Shown here: positions 19,603-29,194 of the stretch, piece after piece | Layout: every line of letters starts with the position of its first letter | How positions within the stretch are numbered: the first letter of the stretch is position 1 | Assembly (NCBI GenBank): GCA_903929065.1 | Contig: CAIYTJ010000335.1 | Coordinates: forward strand, 1 to 59,248 | Direction of reading: 5' to 3' | DNA length: 59,248 nt | Origin: an uncultured Bacteroidales bacterium | Lineage (GTDB): Bacteria; Bacteroidota; Bacteroidia; Bacteroidales; Paludibacteraceae | Position numbers and translations under genes: made by a program | The notes under the pieces: model-generated | Told to the model about the DNA's origin: nothing | Database searches by the model: none | Seen by the model: the letters and a program-made list of their open reading frames with translations, nothing else

Positions 19603-21147
19603 TTATAAATTTGAGTTTCCAACATACCTGTACACAGGCAGTTCTTTGTTTAAATCTGTTTTTAGTATGGAAAACGAAACAAAACTATTGGGAGCTTCCG
19701 GTTCGAGCACTTCCACTGCCAGGTTTGATTTTCGTTGATTCAGAGATACAACAAATGTTCCTGCCGGAAAACTTCGTTTAATAATTGCTGTTTTGACCTT
19801 TACATCCTGCCGGAAAACGCCTTCGTCTTCTTCCGAATCTTTTTGATATTCGGAAATAATATAATTTTCAACTTCCAGTTCGGTCGTTTTTTTTAATTCG
19901 GTAACTTCCAACCCAAGGATTTTAAGCTTTTCCACCAAAATAGTTTGATCAGGCATTAAAATGTATGCCGTAGGTCGTTTGCGGGTGAGAACCGCCTTTG
20001 ATTTCCATGCATCGCCCAGGTTTACATCAAAGTCCGTTTCTTTGTTGGTATCCAAATCAATCATTTTCAGTTTTTCTTTTTCAACCGGTATGGAACTTTT
20101 GGCAACAACTTCCGGATTCGGGTTGGCAACAGCTTTATTGATTTCGGCTTTTACCTCATCGGCATTGTCATAAGCCGTTTTCATATACGAATAAGCTATC
20201 AGAAAAATACTTTGAACCCTTCGTTTTAAGGAAGTCCGACCAAGCCCCACGCCGCGAATTTCGATTAAACTGGAAATGGTATTGGCCAATGCATACGATG
20301 TGGCACTCGAACGGGCACTTGCCGAACCCTGATTTATCTGAACAGCTCCAAGCACTTTATCGGTGGTAAAGTAATCGTGGTGTGTCAGTTTATTTTCATC
20401 CAACAGCTTGGCAGCATTGCTCACAAACCTGGATTTGGTATATTCACGCAGACTTTTGGGAACGTTCAGATTGCCGGAATACATAAACATGGCATCAAAA
20501 CCCGGCACTGCGCCATAATCACCAAACTGGCTGTAATCTTTCCGGTAGGGTTGATATTCATGAAAATCAATGGCCACATCAGCCATAAAATCACTGAATG
20601 CTTTTTTCAGAATAATGCTTTCAGGAATAATCAGCTTGGTTTGGTCGCGATTTAAATCAAGTCCGTTAGCAGCAGTTCTTTCCAGCATTTCAGCACCATC
20701 AATATTGGCCATGGGAATTATGGCGATTTCAAGCTTGTTCAGCAAATAAGAATAGTTGCTGTCATTTAGAAGCTTGTCCAGCAGATACAAAACACCTTCT
20801 GTACTTCCGGGTTCATCGCCATGCAGCGAAGCCTGAATCCATACTTTGATTTTCTGTTCAGAACCATTGCTTTTTCTGTTCAGCAAAATAAGCGGAATTT
20901 CCTTTCCTTTCTGGCTTTTTCCGATAAAACTAAGGTTCATAACATCGGCATGTTTGCTCAATTGGGCATTGATGAAAGTCATCATTTCTGAATAACCTGT
21001 AAAACCCTTTTTTTTCTGAAATGCCGGTGTATTTATCTCAATTTTCGGATCGGGAAAGAATTTTTCCGTCACTTTGTTTTCCTGACGGTTTTGAGCATTG
21101 CTACAAACGGCCAGAGAACAAAGAAATATGATGAATAACTTCTTCAT
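19603..21147 (-). CDS. Secreted M14-family zinc carboxypeptidase
   Basis: A 514-residue enzyme with an N-terminal signal peptide ending SNAQ. Zinc ligands are His and Glu in SLHGDEPGS and a later His in DFHEYQP; the substrate-binding segment is ANGLDLNRDQ, and LIEIRG carries the likely catalytic Glu. These are the M14 landmarks. A C-terminal region of about 150 residues has no recognised domain. It probably trims peptides in the periplasm, feeding the dipeptidase and carriers encoded in the same operon. It lies between two porin genes with gaps of 3 and 24 bases. Confidence 0.87.
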   Translation of the reverse strand: MKKLFIIFLCSLAVCSNAQNRQENKVTEKFFPDPKIEINTPAFQKKKGFTGYSEMMTFINAQLSKHADVMNLSFIGKSQKGKEIPLILLNRKSNGSEQKIKVWIQASLHGDEPGSTEGVLYLLDKLLNDSNYSYLLNKLEIAIIPMANIDGAEMLERTAANGLDLNRDQTKLIIPESIILKKAFSDFMADVAIDFHEYQPYRKDYSQFGDYGAVPGFDAMFMYSGNLNVPKSLREYTKSRFVSNAAKLLDENKLTHHDYFTTDKVLGAVQINQGSASARSSATSYALANTISSLIEIRGVGLGRTSLKRRVQSIFLIAYSYMKTAYDNADEVKAEINKAVANPNPEVVAKSSIPVEKEKLKMIDLDTNKETDFDVNLGDAWKSKAVLTRKRPTAYILMPDQTILVEKLKILGLEVTELKKTTELEVENYIISEYQKDSEEDEGVFRQDVKVKTAIIKRSFPAGTFVVSLNQRKSNLAVEVLEPEAPNSFVSFSILKTDLNKELPVYRYVGNSNL

Positions 21148-21150
21148 AAT

Positions 21151-22455
21151 TTAAAAGGATATTGAAGTGATTACGTCCATTATCCATTGATTTCCGGTAA
21201 TCGGAACTCCGGCAAAATCATTCGAGCCTGGTTTTGCAACCACATACGTCAGCGAACCTTGAATTTTAAAACCATATCCTCGGCCCATATATTTCGAAAG
21301 TCCAACCGTGTAATAATCCGGGCGGTTATAGAATGTTCCGTTATTTAAAAATGAGTGAGTATCGGCTTCCAAATGGGTATAACGGGCGTCGACTGAGATT
21401 CGGTTTTTAAATACATACCCCATTTGAATATTATAACCTGAACCAAGCATCATGCGATCTTTTACATAATTCGGAACGTCTTGTATACCGTTTACCAGAA
21501 AAGTAGTTGCAGTTGTTCCATCGGTACGAACCCGTTGTGTAATTGAACCCGGAACAGTAGCTGATGTACGCACAAATTCTCCGATAGCTGAAAATCCACG
21601 GTATTTGAATACAAAATCCACTCCGTATTTCATAAAATTCGGCAAGGATTCCCGGCTTAAACTGTCGAGATATAAAATGGAACCGCTTGTGCCGCCTTCA
21701 CGGCTGCTAACTCCAACATTATAGCTGAAATTACCACCGATGACCAGTTTAGGCGATTGTTCACGGACAATATCAGCTTCACGGGATTGACCAAAATTGG
21801 CAAATAATCCGAATGGCAGAAAATCCAGTCGACCACCGAATTTCAATCCTCCGTGATCTTTCAACGTTACATTTATTCCATCACCATTTGTGACGTTCAA
21901 ATAGGGCTTCAAATACATTTTTTTGCCAATTTTGTACGTCCCATCCAAAAACAAACCGAATTCACGAATGGTGGCGAAAGCTGAAGTAACTTTACTTCTT
22001 TCTACCAGTTGTAAAGTCTGTGAACCCATCATCAGTTCCCGGTTGTCAGTTGGTGTACTTTTTTGCCCAAAAGTTATTTGTAACTGTTTATTCACATTAT
22101 ATGCCACCCAGGCATCCATTAAAATACTGCTGGAAGCATTTCCGGTTTCGGAAGTTCCGCTTAAATCAATTTGCAATCCGTATTCTATTTTTTTGTGATC
22201 CACATCACCCGAAAGTTTCAGATTCAACCTGCGTAACCGGAAACGACTATATAAATCTTTATGATTCGGATCCTGAAAAAGTGTTCCCTGATATGAAGGC
22301 TGTACAAATCCATCCAAATCAATTTTATAATCTTTTCCGTCGGTAAAAGTCATTCCTTCGCCAAAAGAATAGGAGTGCAATTTTGACTCCTGTGCGGGTA
22401 AATACACAGGAATCAAAATGCTTAAAAGAATTATTATAATAAGATTGTTTTTCAT
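21151..22455 (-). CDS. OprO/OprP-type outer-membrane porin, second copy
   Basis: A 434-residue porin with a signal peptide (ends VYLPAQ), the barrel landmarks FVQPSYQG and RFRLRRLNLKLSG, MDAWVAYNVNKQ, and a C-terminal Phe (TSISF). It resembles the porin at 18358-19578 along its length but is clearly diverged, so the duplication is old. Only three bases separate it from the carboxypeptidase gene. Confidence 0.83.
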   Translation of the reverse strand: MKNNLIIIILLSILIPVYLPAQESKLHSYSFGEGMTFTDGKDYKIDLDGFVQPSYQGTLFQDPNHKDLYSRFRLRRLNLKLSGDVDHKKIEYGLQIDLSGTSETGNASSSILMDAWVAYNVNKQLQITFGQKSTPTDNRELMMGSQTLQLVERSKVTSAFATIREFGLFLDGTYKIGKKMYLKPYLNVTNGDGINVTLKDHGGLKFGGRLDFLPFGLFANFGQSREADIVREQSPKLVIGGNFSYNVGVSSREGGTSGSILYLDSLSRESLPNFMKYGVDFVFKYRGFSAIGEFVRTSATVPGSITQRVRTDGTTATTFLVNGIQDVPNYVKDRMMLGSGYNIQMGYVFKNRISVDARYTHLEADTHSFLNNGTFYNRPDYYTVGLSKYMGRGYGFKIQGSLTYVVAKPGSNDFAGVPITGNQWIMDVITSISF

Positions 22456-22468
22456 GAAATTTAAATTT

Positions 22469-23569
22469 TTATGGTTTTAAATTCCATTCAGTATTTACCC
22501 TGATTCCGTCAACTGTAATTCGTTGAGCAGCATCAAACTGACGTAATGCAACACCGGTTGGAACAATATCAGCAACCGTTCCTGTCAATGGACCTATGGT
22601 TGGTGTGGCGGGTTCGTTGGTAAAATCGTCACCCTGAGCAAAAACGTACAGACTAACATTGTCATTTGTAGCACCATCAACAATCGTATATTTGACAACC
22701 ATCAAATAGGTCTGACCAAAATTTAATTGAGTAGACATGGTAGCTTGTGCTGGGGAAGTTCCAAATGAGAAACCTACGGACATTTTTCCCGGTACACCCG
22801 ATACAGGTGTAATAAAAACTCTTCCTCTATGGCTTGTAACTGCATTAGGATCAAATATATGGAAGAAATAATCTCCGGCAACTGAAGTTGCAGTGGCATT
22901 AACCATGAATGACGAATAAATTGAATCCGCTGTTGTATGAGCTCCGAAGGATTTATTCTCATCGATACCCGTATTATTTACTCCGGCTGCATTACCAATA
23001 CCTGAGCCTACATAACCCGTGAAAGTCAAACCCGGCGAAGTTACCACAAGTGGATTCGTTGTTGCACTATGAATAGCCCAGCCATGAAGCGTAAGTGCAT
23101 CGCCGGCAGGGAAATCAAAGTCTTCAACTAATAAATATGGTTTTTTAGGCGGTATATCGTCGTCCAGAATGGTGAAAACAAGCTTCTGATTATCGTTGGA
23201 ATTTGCACCGACTAAGGATTTTATAGTTATAGTAACTGTCTGATTTCCCTGTTTCAGATTATCCGGTACAGCCGTTAATTGGGCAGTTCCTGATAAACTT
23301 CCAGCCGGAATGATTATGACACTTGGTTTGAGAGTAAAGTCAATACTATCACCTTTAGCTGTACTGCCAATTGTATCCAGCGTTACTGCTATATCATTCT
23401 CCGAAGCTACTAAAACAGAAGCTGTAATAGTTGCCACGCCGGCATTTTCAGAAATGCTGGTTACATCAGAAGTTAGTGTAACAAAAGGTTTTACATCATC
23501 GGTTTTACAGGAAGTAATTAATCCGGTGGTGATTAGAAAAAGTCCCAGAAATAACTTGATTTTGTTCAT
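22469..23569 (-). CDS. Lipoprotein with Calx-beta domain fused to the EDF-type surface domain
   Basis: A 366-residue protein. A lipoprotein signal (GLITSC) is followed by a Calx-beta-like domain (about residues 28-140, with SISENAG and FTILDDD). The domain shared with its neighbours follows, starting LLVEDFDFPAGDALTLHGW. It stops right after that domain (NTEWNLKP) and has no type IX sorting tail. It therefore uses a lipid anchor where its paralogues use type IX secretion. Calx-beta repeats bind Ca2+ and are common in adhesins. Confidence 0.75.
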   Translation of the reverse strand: MNKIKLFLGLFLITTGLITSCKTDDVKPFVTLTSDVTSISENAGVATITASVLVASENDIAVTLDTIGSTAKGDSIDFTLKPSVIIIPAGSLSGTAQLTAVPDNLKQGNQTVTITIKSLVGANSNDNQKLVFTILDDDIPPKKPYLLVEDFDFPAGDALTLHGWAIHSATTNPLVVTSPGLTFTGYVGSGIGNAAGVNNTGIDENKSFGAHTTADSIYSSFMVNATATSVAGDYFFHIFDPNAVTSHRGRVFITPVSGVPGKMSVGFSFGTSPAQATMSTQLNFGQTYLMVVKYTIVDGATNDNVSLYVFAQGDDFTNEPATPTIGPLTGTVADIVPTGVALRQFDAAQRITVDGIRVNTEWNLKP

Positions 23570-23629
23570 AATTTTTTTACAGTTGTATAATATCAGAAAC
23601 TAAAGCGAATAATCAGGTTGAAATCATTT

Positions 23630-24616
23630 TTATTTAATTACTAACCTGGAGGAATATGATTGATTGTCAGCAGTAACTTTTAAAACATACATACCACCTT
23701 TCAATTGCGAAACATCCACTTTGCTCAGCAAAGTTTGGTGACTCAGTACTTTTTTTCCAACCAGGTCAAAAATTTCAATTGATTTTGTTGAATTGCCTGC
23801 ATTTGTCAGATTCAAATATCCATCTGTTACCGGATTGGGATAAAATTCAAGGTTTTTGCTGGAATTAATTGAATTTAGACCGGTAGGATTATCTTTGTCT
23901 AACTGCCAGAATGTTTTAACACGAAATCCATCGACCGTAATACGTTGATTTGCATCCCATTGACGTAAAACAACACAAGTTGGAACAATATCAGCTGCAG
24001 TCCCGGTTAAAGGGCCCAGGGTTGGGGTTGCAGGTTCAGTGGCAAAATTATCTCCTTCAGCAAAAACATACAAACTTACATTGTCATTTAAAGCTCCATC
24101 CATAATGGTATATTTCACAACAAACAAATAGGTTTGTCCAAAATTCAATAATGCATTTGGTAAACTGTCTTGTGCAGCAGATGCATTGAAAGAAAAACCA
24201 ACCTGCATTTTCCCTGATACAGGCTTAATAAATGTTCTGGCTCTGAATGCAGTACTTGCTGTAGGATCATAGAAATGGAAAAAATAGCTTCCGGTAGCGG
24301 TATTTGATGGAACATTCACTAAAAAGGATGCATAAATGGAGCCGACAGCAGTTTGAGCCCCAAACGATTTGTTAATATCTTGTCCTGTGTTATTTACTCC
24401 GGCTGCAAGTCCAATGTTAGAACCAACATAACCCGAAAATGTAAGGCCAGGAGAAGTAACTAAAATAGGGTTTGTGGTAGCAGCACTGTGAGCCGTCCAA
24501 CCGTGAGCTGTTAATGCATCACCAGCCGCATAATTAAAATCTTCCACCAATAAAGGTGCTTGTGCAAAAGTTAAGCCTCTAACGCACAATAATGCGAATA
24601 AATAAATTTTTTTCAT
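23630..24616 (-). CDS. Type IX-secreted surface protein, EDF-type domain
   Basis: A 328-residue protein: signal peptide (ends TFAQ), the full EDF-type domain beginning LLVEDFNYAAGDALTAHGW and ending DGFRVKTFWQ, and a C-terminal type A sorting domain (EFYPNPVTDG ... YSSRLVIK). It is about the same length as the next copy at 24650. Closest in sequence to the protein at 15318, which shares TASTAFRARTFIKP. Function unknown; surface display is well supported by the tail. Confidence 0.78.
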   Translation of the reverse strand: MKKIYLFALLCVRGLTFAQAPLLVEDFNYAAGDALTAHGWTAHSAATTNPILVTSPGLTFSGYVGSNIGLAAGVNNTGQDINKSFGAQTAVGSIYASFLVNVPSNTATGSYFFHFYDPTASTAFRARTFIKPVSGKMQVGFSFNASAAQDSLPNALLNFGQTYLFVVKYTIMDGALNDNVSLYVFAEGDNFATEPATPTLGPLTGTAADIVPTCVVLRQWDANQRITVDGFRVKTFWQLDKDNPTGLNSINSSKNLEFYPNPVTDGYLNLTNAGNSTKSIEIFDLVGKKVLSHQTLLSKVDVSQLKGGMYVLKVTADNQSYSSRLVIK

Positions 24617-24649
24617 GACAATAAATTTTTAAAATTTATAATTTCTTCT

Positions 24650-25636
24650 TTATTTAATAACAAATCCAGCAGAACTTGTCTGATTGTTGGCAGAAACCTT
24701 CAATACATATATTCCCTGATTCAGGGACGAAACATCCAAACGGTTGGAAGCAGTTTGCAGGTTCATTACTTTTTTACCAACCACATCAAAAATCTGTACA
24801 TCTTTCATGGACGAACCGGCATTTGATAAATTTATAACACCATCGGTTACCGGATTTGGATAACAAATTAAAGTTTGATCTCCATTTATCTGATTTATGC
24901 TTGTAGTCAGATCATTAATCAAATTCCATTCTTTTCTGACACGGATGCCATCAATTGTAATTCGTTGATTTGCATCCCATTGACGTATTGCCACACAAGT
25001 TGGAACTATGTCTCCTGTTGCATCAGCAGTTGATAATGGACCTAAAGTTGGTGTTGCAGGTTCTGTGATAAAATTATCACCTGCTTTGAAAACATACAAA
25101 CTTACATTATCATTTGTTGCACCATCAACAATAGTGTATTTTACAACAAATAAGTAAGTTTCGCCAAAATTTAATAACGTAGGAGAGGTGGCCTGTGCTG
25201 CTGAAGCGTTAAATGAAAAACCTACTGCTATTTGTCCTGATTGAGGTGTAATAAATGTTCTTGCTCTGAAAGCAGTATTTAGTAACGGGTCAAAAAAATG
25301 AAAAAAGTAGCTACCGGTAGCAGTATTTGTCGGAATATTCACCATAAAAGAAGCATAAATGGAACCTGCGGTTGATTGAGCTCCGAATGATCTGTTTTCA
25401 TCATCACCGGTATTATTAACGCCAGCCGAAAGTCCAATACCAGATCCTACATAACCTGTAAAACTTAAACCAGGAGATGTCACAACAATTGGGTTTGTAG
25501 TTCCACTGTGAATGGCCCAGTTATGAAGAGTTAATGCATCACCTACAGTGTAATCAAAATCTTCAATCAATAATGGAGAACCTGCAAAAGCGAAACTGCT
25601 TATGCACAGCATAAAAAATAAGTAAATTCTTTTCAT
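24650..25636 (-). CDS. Type IX-secreted surface protein, EDF-type domain
   Basis: A 328-residue tandem paralogue of the gene at 23630. It has a signal peptide (ends AFAGS), the EDF-type domain from LLIEDFDYTVGDALTLHNW to DGIRVRKEWN, and a type A sorting domain from CYPNPVTDG to the terminal FVIK. The 33-base gap and shared domain order show a tandem duplication. Function unknown. Confidence 0.78.
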   Translation of the reverse strand: MKRIYLFFMLCISSFAFAGSPLLIEDFDYTVGDALTLHNWAIHSGTTNPIVVTSPGLSFTGYVGSGIGLSAGVNNTGDDENRSFGAQSTAGSIYASFMVNIPTNTATGSYFFHFFDPLLNTAFRARTFITPQSGQIAVGFSFNASAAQATSPTLLNFGETYLFVVKYTIVDGATNDNVSLYVFKAGDNFITEPATPTLGPLSTADATGDIVPTCVAIRQWDANQRITIDGIRVRKEWNLINDLTTSINQINGDQTLICYPNPVTDGVINLSNAGSSMKDVQIFDVVGKKVMNLQTASNRLDVSSLNQGIYVLKVSANNQTSSAGFVIK

Positions 25637-25690
25637 GATAATTAAATTTTAATGATTAATAATTAGTTGTATTTGAAAATGTATAGTTTT

Positions 25691-26491
25691 TTATTTGTTT
25701 AATTGCATATAATCATACACTGCTTTCCGGATGGTTACCGCATTAGCTGAACTTAATCCGGTTGGCAAGTATGTGTTTTTAATAGGATTTCTTCCAAAAA
25801 GGGAATAATAGAAAGTACACGCTATCAAATAAGTTCCGGGCAAAGAAGGATGTTTATCATCGGTATAATAGATATTTATCGTTGGATAAGTTTTTACAAA
25901 ATAATCCCAGACTTTCCCAACCGGAACGACCGGTGCATTTAATTTCTGTCCAACAGAAATATAGGCAGAAGCGAGTTGAGTAATATCAGATAGCGATGCT
26001 TTTGGTGCCCAGGTCATATAAAGAACCGTTTTTGCATTCATCTTTTTAATTTCTGTGTCGAGCAACGTGGCATATTGCAAAAAAAGATCCGGATTATTAA
26101 TCGGTCTAGTGCTTTGTTCCTGCAATACTACGGTATTCCAGTTATCGCTTTTAATTTTGGCAATGGTCAGCGGATCATTATAATGAGCTTCCAGCGTATA
26201 TGAACTTACCGCAATTTCCTGAATATTATATGTTAATGAATCGGACGAAACATCGGACGAAAGCATATTTTGCAGATGAAAATCCACGCCACTATTATAA
26301 AAAGTGAAACTATTCCCGATAAACAGCATTTTAAATACCGGCGGTTTTGTAACCGTTGTAACCCAACCGTGATTGGTTAAAGCATCTCCGGCAGGATAAT
26401 TAAAATCCTCGGCTAATAATGTTGTCTGGCTGAAAGCCAAAATATTACCCAGAAACAGTGAGAAAGCAACTATGTAACTTTTAATTTTCAT
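25691..26491 (-). CDS. Exported SGNH hydrolase with a grafted EDF-type leader
   Basis: A 266-residue protein. The signal peptide (ends AFSQ) is followed by TLLAEDFNYPAGDALTNHGW, the opening segment of the neighbouring surface domain, and then directly by the SGNH domain (MLFIGNSFTFYNSG at about residue 54, VLQEQSTRP, and the Asp-His pair in TDDKHPSLPG). Its paralogue at 16315 has a lipoprotein signal instead. The chimera probably arose by recombination between operon members. The start overlaps the stop of the dipeptidase gene by four bases (26488-26491), so the two are likely translationally coupled. Confidence 0.77.
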   Translation of the reverse strand: MKIKSYIVAFSLFLGNILAFSQTTLLAEDFNYPAGDALTNHGWVTTVTKPPVFKMLFIGNSFTFYNSGVDFHLQNMLSSDVSSDSLTYNIQEIAVSSYTLEAHYNDPLTIAKIKSDNWNTVVLQEQSTRPINNPDLFLQYATLLDTEIKKMNAKTVLYMTWAPKASLSDITQLASAYISVGQKLNAPVVPVGKVWDYFVKTYPTINIYYTDDKHPSLPGTYLIACTFYYSLFGRNPIKNTYLPTGLSSANAVTIRKAVYDYMQLNK

Positions 26492-27645
26492 TTGTCAGTA
26501 CAGTTTTCGTAACAGTTACATTTTACTATTTCGTTGTTTTTCATCATTTTATGTCCTTTTGAAATCACATCAGTCAAATTCAATTCGGCATCAAAGAAAC
26601 ATAAATCTGCATCAAAACCGACTTCAATTTTTCCTTTTTGTTTAAGCGAAAGGTTTCTGGCGGGATTGGTAGTAATTAATTTGAAAGCATCTGTTATACT
26701 CATGCCACCTTCCTGAATCAATAGAATTACCTGTTTCAAATTCAAATCCACCGGTGCTTTGTAAAGAGTTGTAATATCTCCGTTGGAATTTTTCCTGGCC
26801 ATTCCGGCATTTCCATCGCTGCTAAAAGTCATATTATCAATGGAAACTCCCTGTTCCAAGGCATAAATCACCTGTTTGTACGGCAAATCAAATTTGGTTC
26901 CACCGGTCGAAATATCAATCATACCGCCTAATTTCGCAAATTCAATGGCCTGTTCATAGAGTTCTTTGGTGCGCCCAACATGCGTTGGGGAAATGTGGTG
27001 AATCGGGAAATGATATTTTTTTACCAGATCAAGTAAAATATCCATTCGGCTTTCGAGCGCTCCGAGATGTACGTGCAAAATACCGCCTTTCCCTGATGTC
27101 AAACCACCTACATGAACTTCGCGCAACAATTTTAGTAATTCATTTTCAGTAGGAAATGAAGCCCGTTCGTCGCTGATGGCCGTTTTGCAACCAATTACCT
27201 TGTCGATAAAAATCATATCTTCGAGCACGCTTCCCAATAAATGGCTGGTAGGATAACCAAAATAACCGGTAAGCATATAAGCCGAAATTCCATCCTGATC
27301 GAGTGCTTTTACTTTGGCATACAATCCCTGCAAAGTTCGGGTAATACCGTCAGTTCCAAGCATTCCAACCACCGTTGTTGTTCCGCACTGAATTAATTCC
27401 GTGATGCTGATTTCGGGCGTCATGGACGAAAAAGCCTGTTTTCCGCCTGCACCTGTTAAATGAATATGTTGGTCGATAAGACCGGGCAGAACGATTTTTC
27501 CTTTTGCATCAATCGCTTCAACATTGAGATTTCCTGTCTCAATATTTTCATCAATGGCAAGAATTTTTTCTTCTCCAATCAAAATGTCTTTTTTTCCAAG
27601 ATAATCAGGCGAATAGACTTCCGCGTTTTTGACAATTTTCATCAT
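26488..27645 (-). CDS. iadA: Isoaspartyl dipeptidase (beta-aspartyl-peptidase)
   Basis: A 385-residue amidohydrolase that cleaves beta-aspartyl dipeptides. It shows the metal motif PGLIDQHIHL, GLLG/GMLGTDGITR, the probable carboxylated Lys in GCKTAISDER, SPTHVGR (a metal His) and SSDGNAG (catalytic Asp), all in the order found in E. coli IadA. A short tail (CNCYENC) is unusual. A second Met lies one codon in. It sits 11 bases after dcuC: aspartate released could be exchanged or fermented through fumarate to succinate (inference). Confidence 0.9.
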   Translation of the reverse strand: MMKIVKNAEVYSPDYLGKKDILIGEEKILAIDENIETGNLNVEAIDAKGKIVLPGLIDQHIHLTGAGGKQAFSSMTPEISITELIQCGTTTVVGMLGTDGITRTLQGLYAKVKALDQDGISAYMLTGYFGYPTSHLLGSVLEDMIFIDKVIGCKTAISDERASFPTENELLKLLREVHVGGLTSGKGGILHVHLGALESRMDILLDLVKKYHFPIHHISPTHVGRTKELYEQAIEFAKLGGMIDISTGGTKFDLPYKQVIYALEQGVSIDNMTFSSDGNAGMARKNSNGDITTLYKAPVDLNLKQVILLIQEGGMSITDAFKLITTNPARNLSLKQKGKIEVGFDADLCFFDAELNLTDVISKGHKMMKNNEIVKCNCYENCTDK

Positions 27646-27656
27646 AGTACGTGTAA

Positions 27657-29021
27657 TTAAAAAACAAAGTGAAAAATAAGCATGGCAATTAAAACCGTTG
27701 TCAATGGAATCAAATTCCGTTTGGCCAGTTGATATGGTGTGATTCCGGCAATTTCAGCGGTGGCAATAACCACTCCGGCAATCGGTGAAGTGGCACGACC
27801 TAAACTGGAAGCCAACTGCATGGGTAAAATTATTCCTGCGCCATCCACACCCATTTTCAACGCAATTCCCGGCACCAAAGGACCAAATGAAAAGAACGAA
27901 GCATTGCCGCTACCCATCAACATGGATGCACCAAAAATCATGACTGTCATGACAATTCCAATTCCAACAGCACCAAGTCCGAAATCCTGCGAAACGCCCA
28001 CCAGACTATTGATAAAGCCGAGGCTGATAAGTCCGTAAGAAAATATTTCTGCTGTAATAATCAGGCTGATAACGGTTGCAAATACTTTTCCCATGGCTTC
28101 CCAGAAAACTTTCAGCGAACTGAAAACTTCGCTTACGTTTTTTTTGTGAATCATTTCAAATATCAATGCCACAAACAAGGATAATATCATGGCTGTGGTA
28201 GTGTCTAAATTGATTGCCGGATGAAAAATTGTGAAGAACTTAGAGAAGGTAATCAACAATACCAATGGAAGTATCGGAAGGAAACTATAAATCAACGGGG
28301 CTTTCGATTTCAAACTGGCAGTATCAACAACTTCAGCCACGTGGTTTTCCTTCTTATCATAATACCTGTTGACAAAGAAATAAACAACAGCCATCAAAAT
28401 GGTCAGAGGAATAGCCAGTGGCAGTTGATTTTCAATAAAATACTGGACATTCGATTTGCTGATTAATTTGGAAGCCAGCGCTGTATTTGCCGATGCTGGT
28501 CCCATATCAAACACGGTACAGGCTACAATTACGGAAACAGCCGAAGTTTTACTAACGCCCAGACTTACCAGAACCGGAAAAATAGAAGCTACCAAAAGCA
28601 GTCCCAATCCTGCTGCAGAAGGCGTAGTAATAAATAAGAGCTGTCCGATTGGAATAACTAATGAAGCGGCCAGATAAGGCGTTTTTTTGAAAATAGAGAG
28701 TGGTTTCATCGCAAGATAAACGAGCGTATCGCTTGCTCCGATTTTTTTCATATAAGCCACGTAGCCGCCAATGGTCATAATCATTAGTCCTACATCTGCT
28801 CCCTTACTGCTCAGCGATTCTTTAATAAGTTCAAAAAGGTCGAAGAATTTAAGGTTGGTAGGGTCTTTCAGTCCGGGCAATTTAAAGCCCAGAATCAAAG
28901 CAAAAACCATCATGAACAGCCCGCTGAAAAGCAAAACAGCCTGTGCATTATACTTTTTATAAAGCAAATATGCTACAATTACAATAAATAATAAACTAAG
29001 AATAGTTCCTGCCAATTGCAT
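27657..29021 (-). CDS. dcuC: DcuC-type C4-dicarboxylate carrier
   Basis: A carrier of about 454 residues with around twelve hydrophobic helices. It matches the anaerobic C4-dicarboxylate transporter DcuC family (segments MIMTIGGYVAYMKKIGASD and GSGNASFFSFGP). The start is placed at ATG 29021 (MQLAGTILSLL), which gives a normal first helix; an in-frame ATG at 29078 would add 19 polar residues. First gene of the minus-strand unit, with the regulator gene divergent. No TAnnTTTG box is seen upstream. Confidence 0.85.
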   Translation of the reverse strand: MQLAGTILSLLFIVIVAYLLYKKYNAQAVLLFSGLFMMVFALILGFKLPGLKDPTNLKFFDLFELIKESLSSKGADVGLMIMTIGGYVAYMKKIGASDTLVYLAMKPLSIFKKTPYLAASLVIPIGQLLFITTPSAAGLGLLLVASIFPVLVSLGVSKTSAVSVIVACTVFDMGPASANTALASKLISKSNVQYFIENQLPLAIPLTILMAVVYFFVNRYYDKKENHVAEVVDTASLKSKAPLIYSFLPILPLVLLITFSKFFTIFHPAINLDTTTAMILSLFVALIFEMIHKKNVSEVFSSLKVFWEAMGKVFATVISLIITAEIFSYGLISLGFINSLVGVSQDFGLGAVGIGIVMTVMIFGASMLMGSGNASFFSFGPLVPGIALKMGVDGAGIILPMQLASSLGRATSPIAGVVIATAEIAGITPYQLAKRNLIPLTTVLIAMLIFHFVF

Positions 29022-29153
29022 AATGATGAATTCAAGGTTAAAAAGATTCGCTGAAATCTGAAAACTCTGTCTATTCAATCTCTGTAAGATGTGAAAATAT
29101 AAACTTTTGGAGTTTCAGGTTTATAACGGCAACAAAGAAACCCGAATTATTAC

Positions 29154-29161
29154 TATCTTTG
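29154..29161 (+). promoter_or_regulatory. -7 box for the MocR regulator gene
   Basis: TATCTTTG matches TAnnTTTG. The predicted transcript starts near 29168, after a possible TTG start at 29159 and before the ATG at 29195, so it supports the latter. Confidence 0.5.
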
Positions 29162-29194
29162 CCATACCAATTCTATTTATTTATACATACCAAT

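Noticed and set aside
15318..29021. Cyanophycin degradation locus
   Set aside because: Isoaspartyl dipeptidase fits, but no cyanophycinase or arginine catabolic gene is present, so the substrate was left as isoaspartyl peptides.
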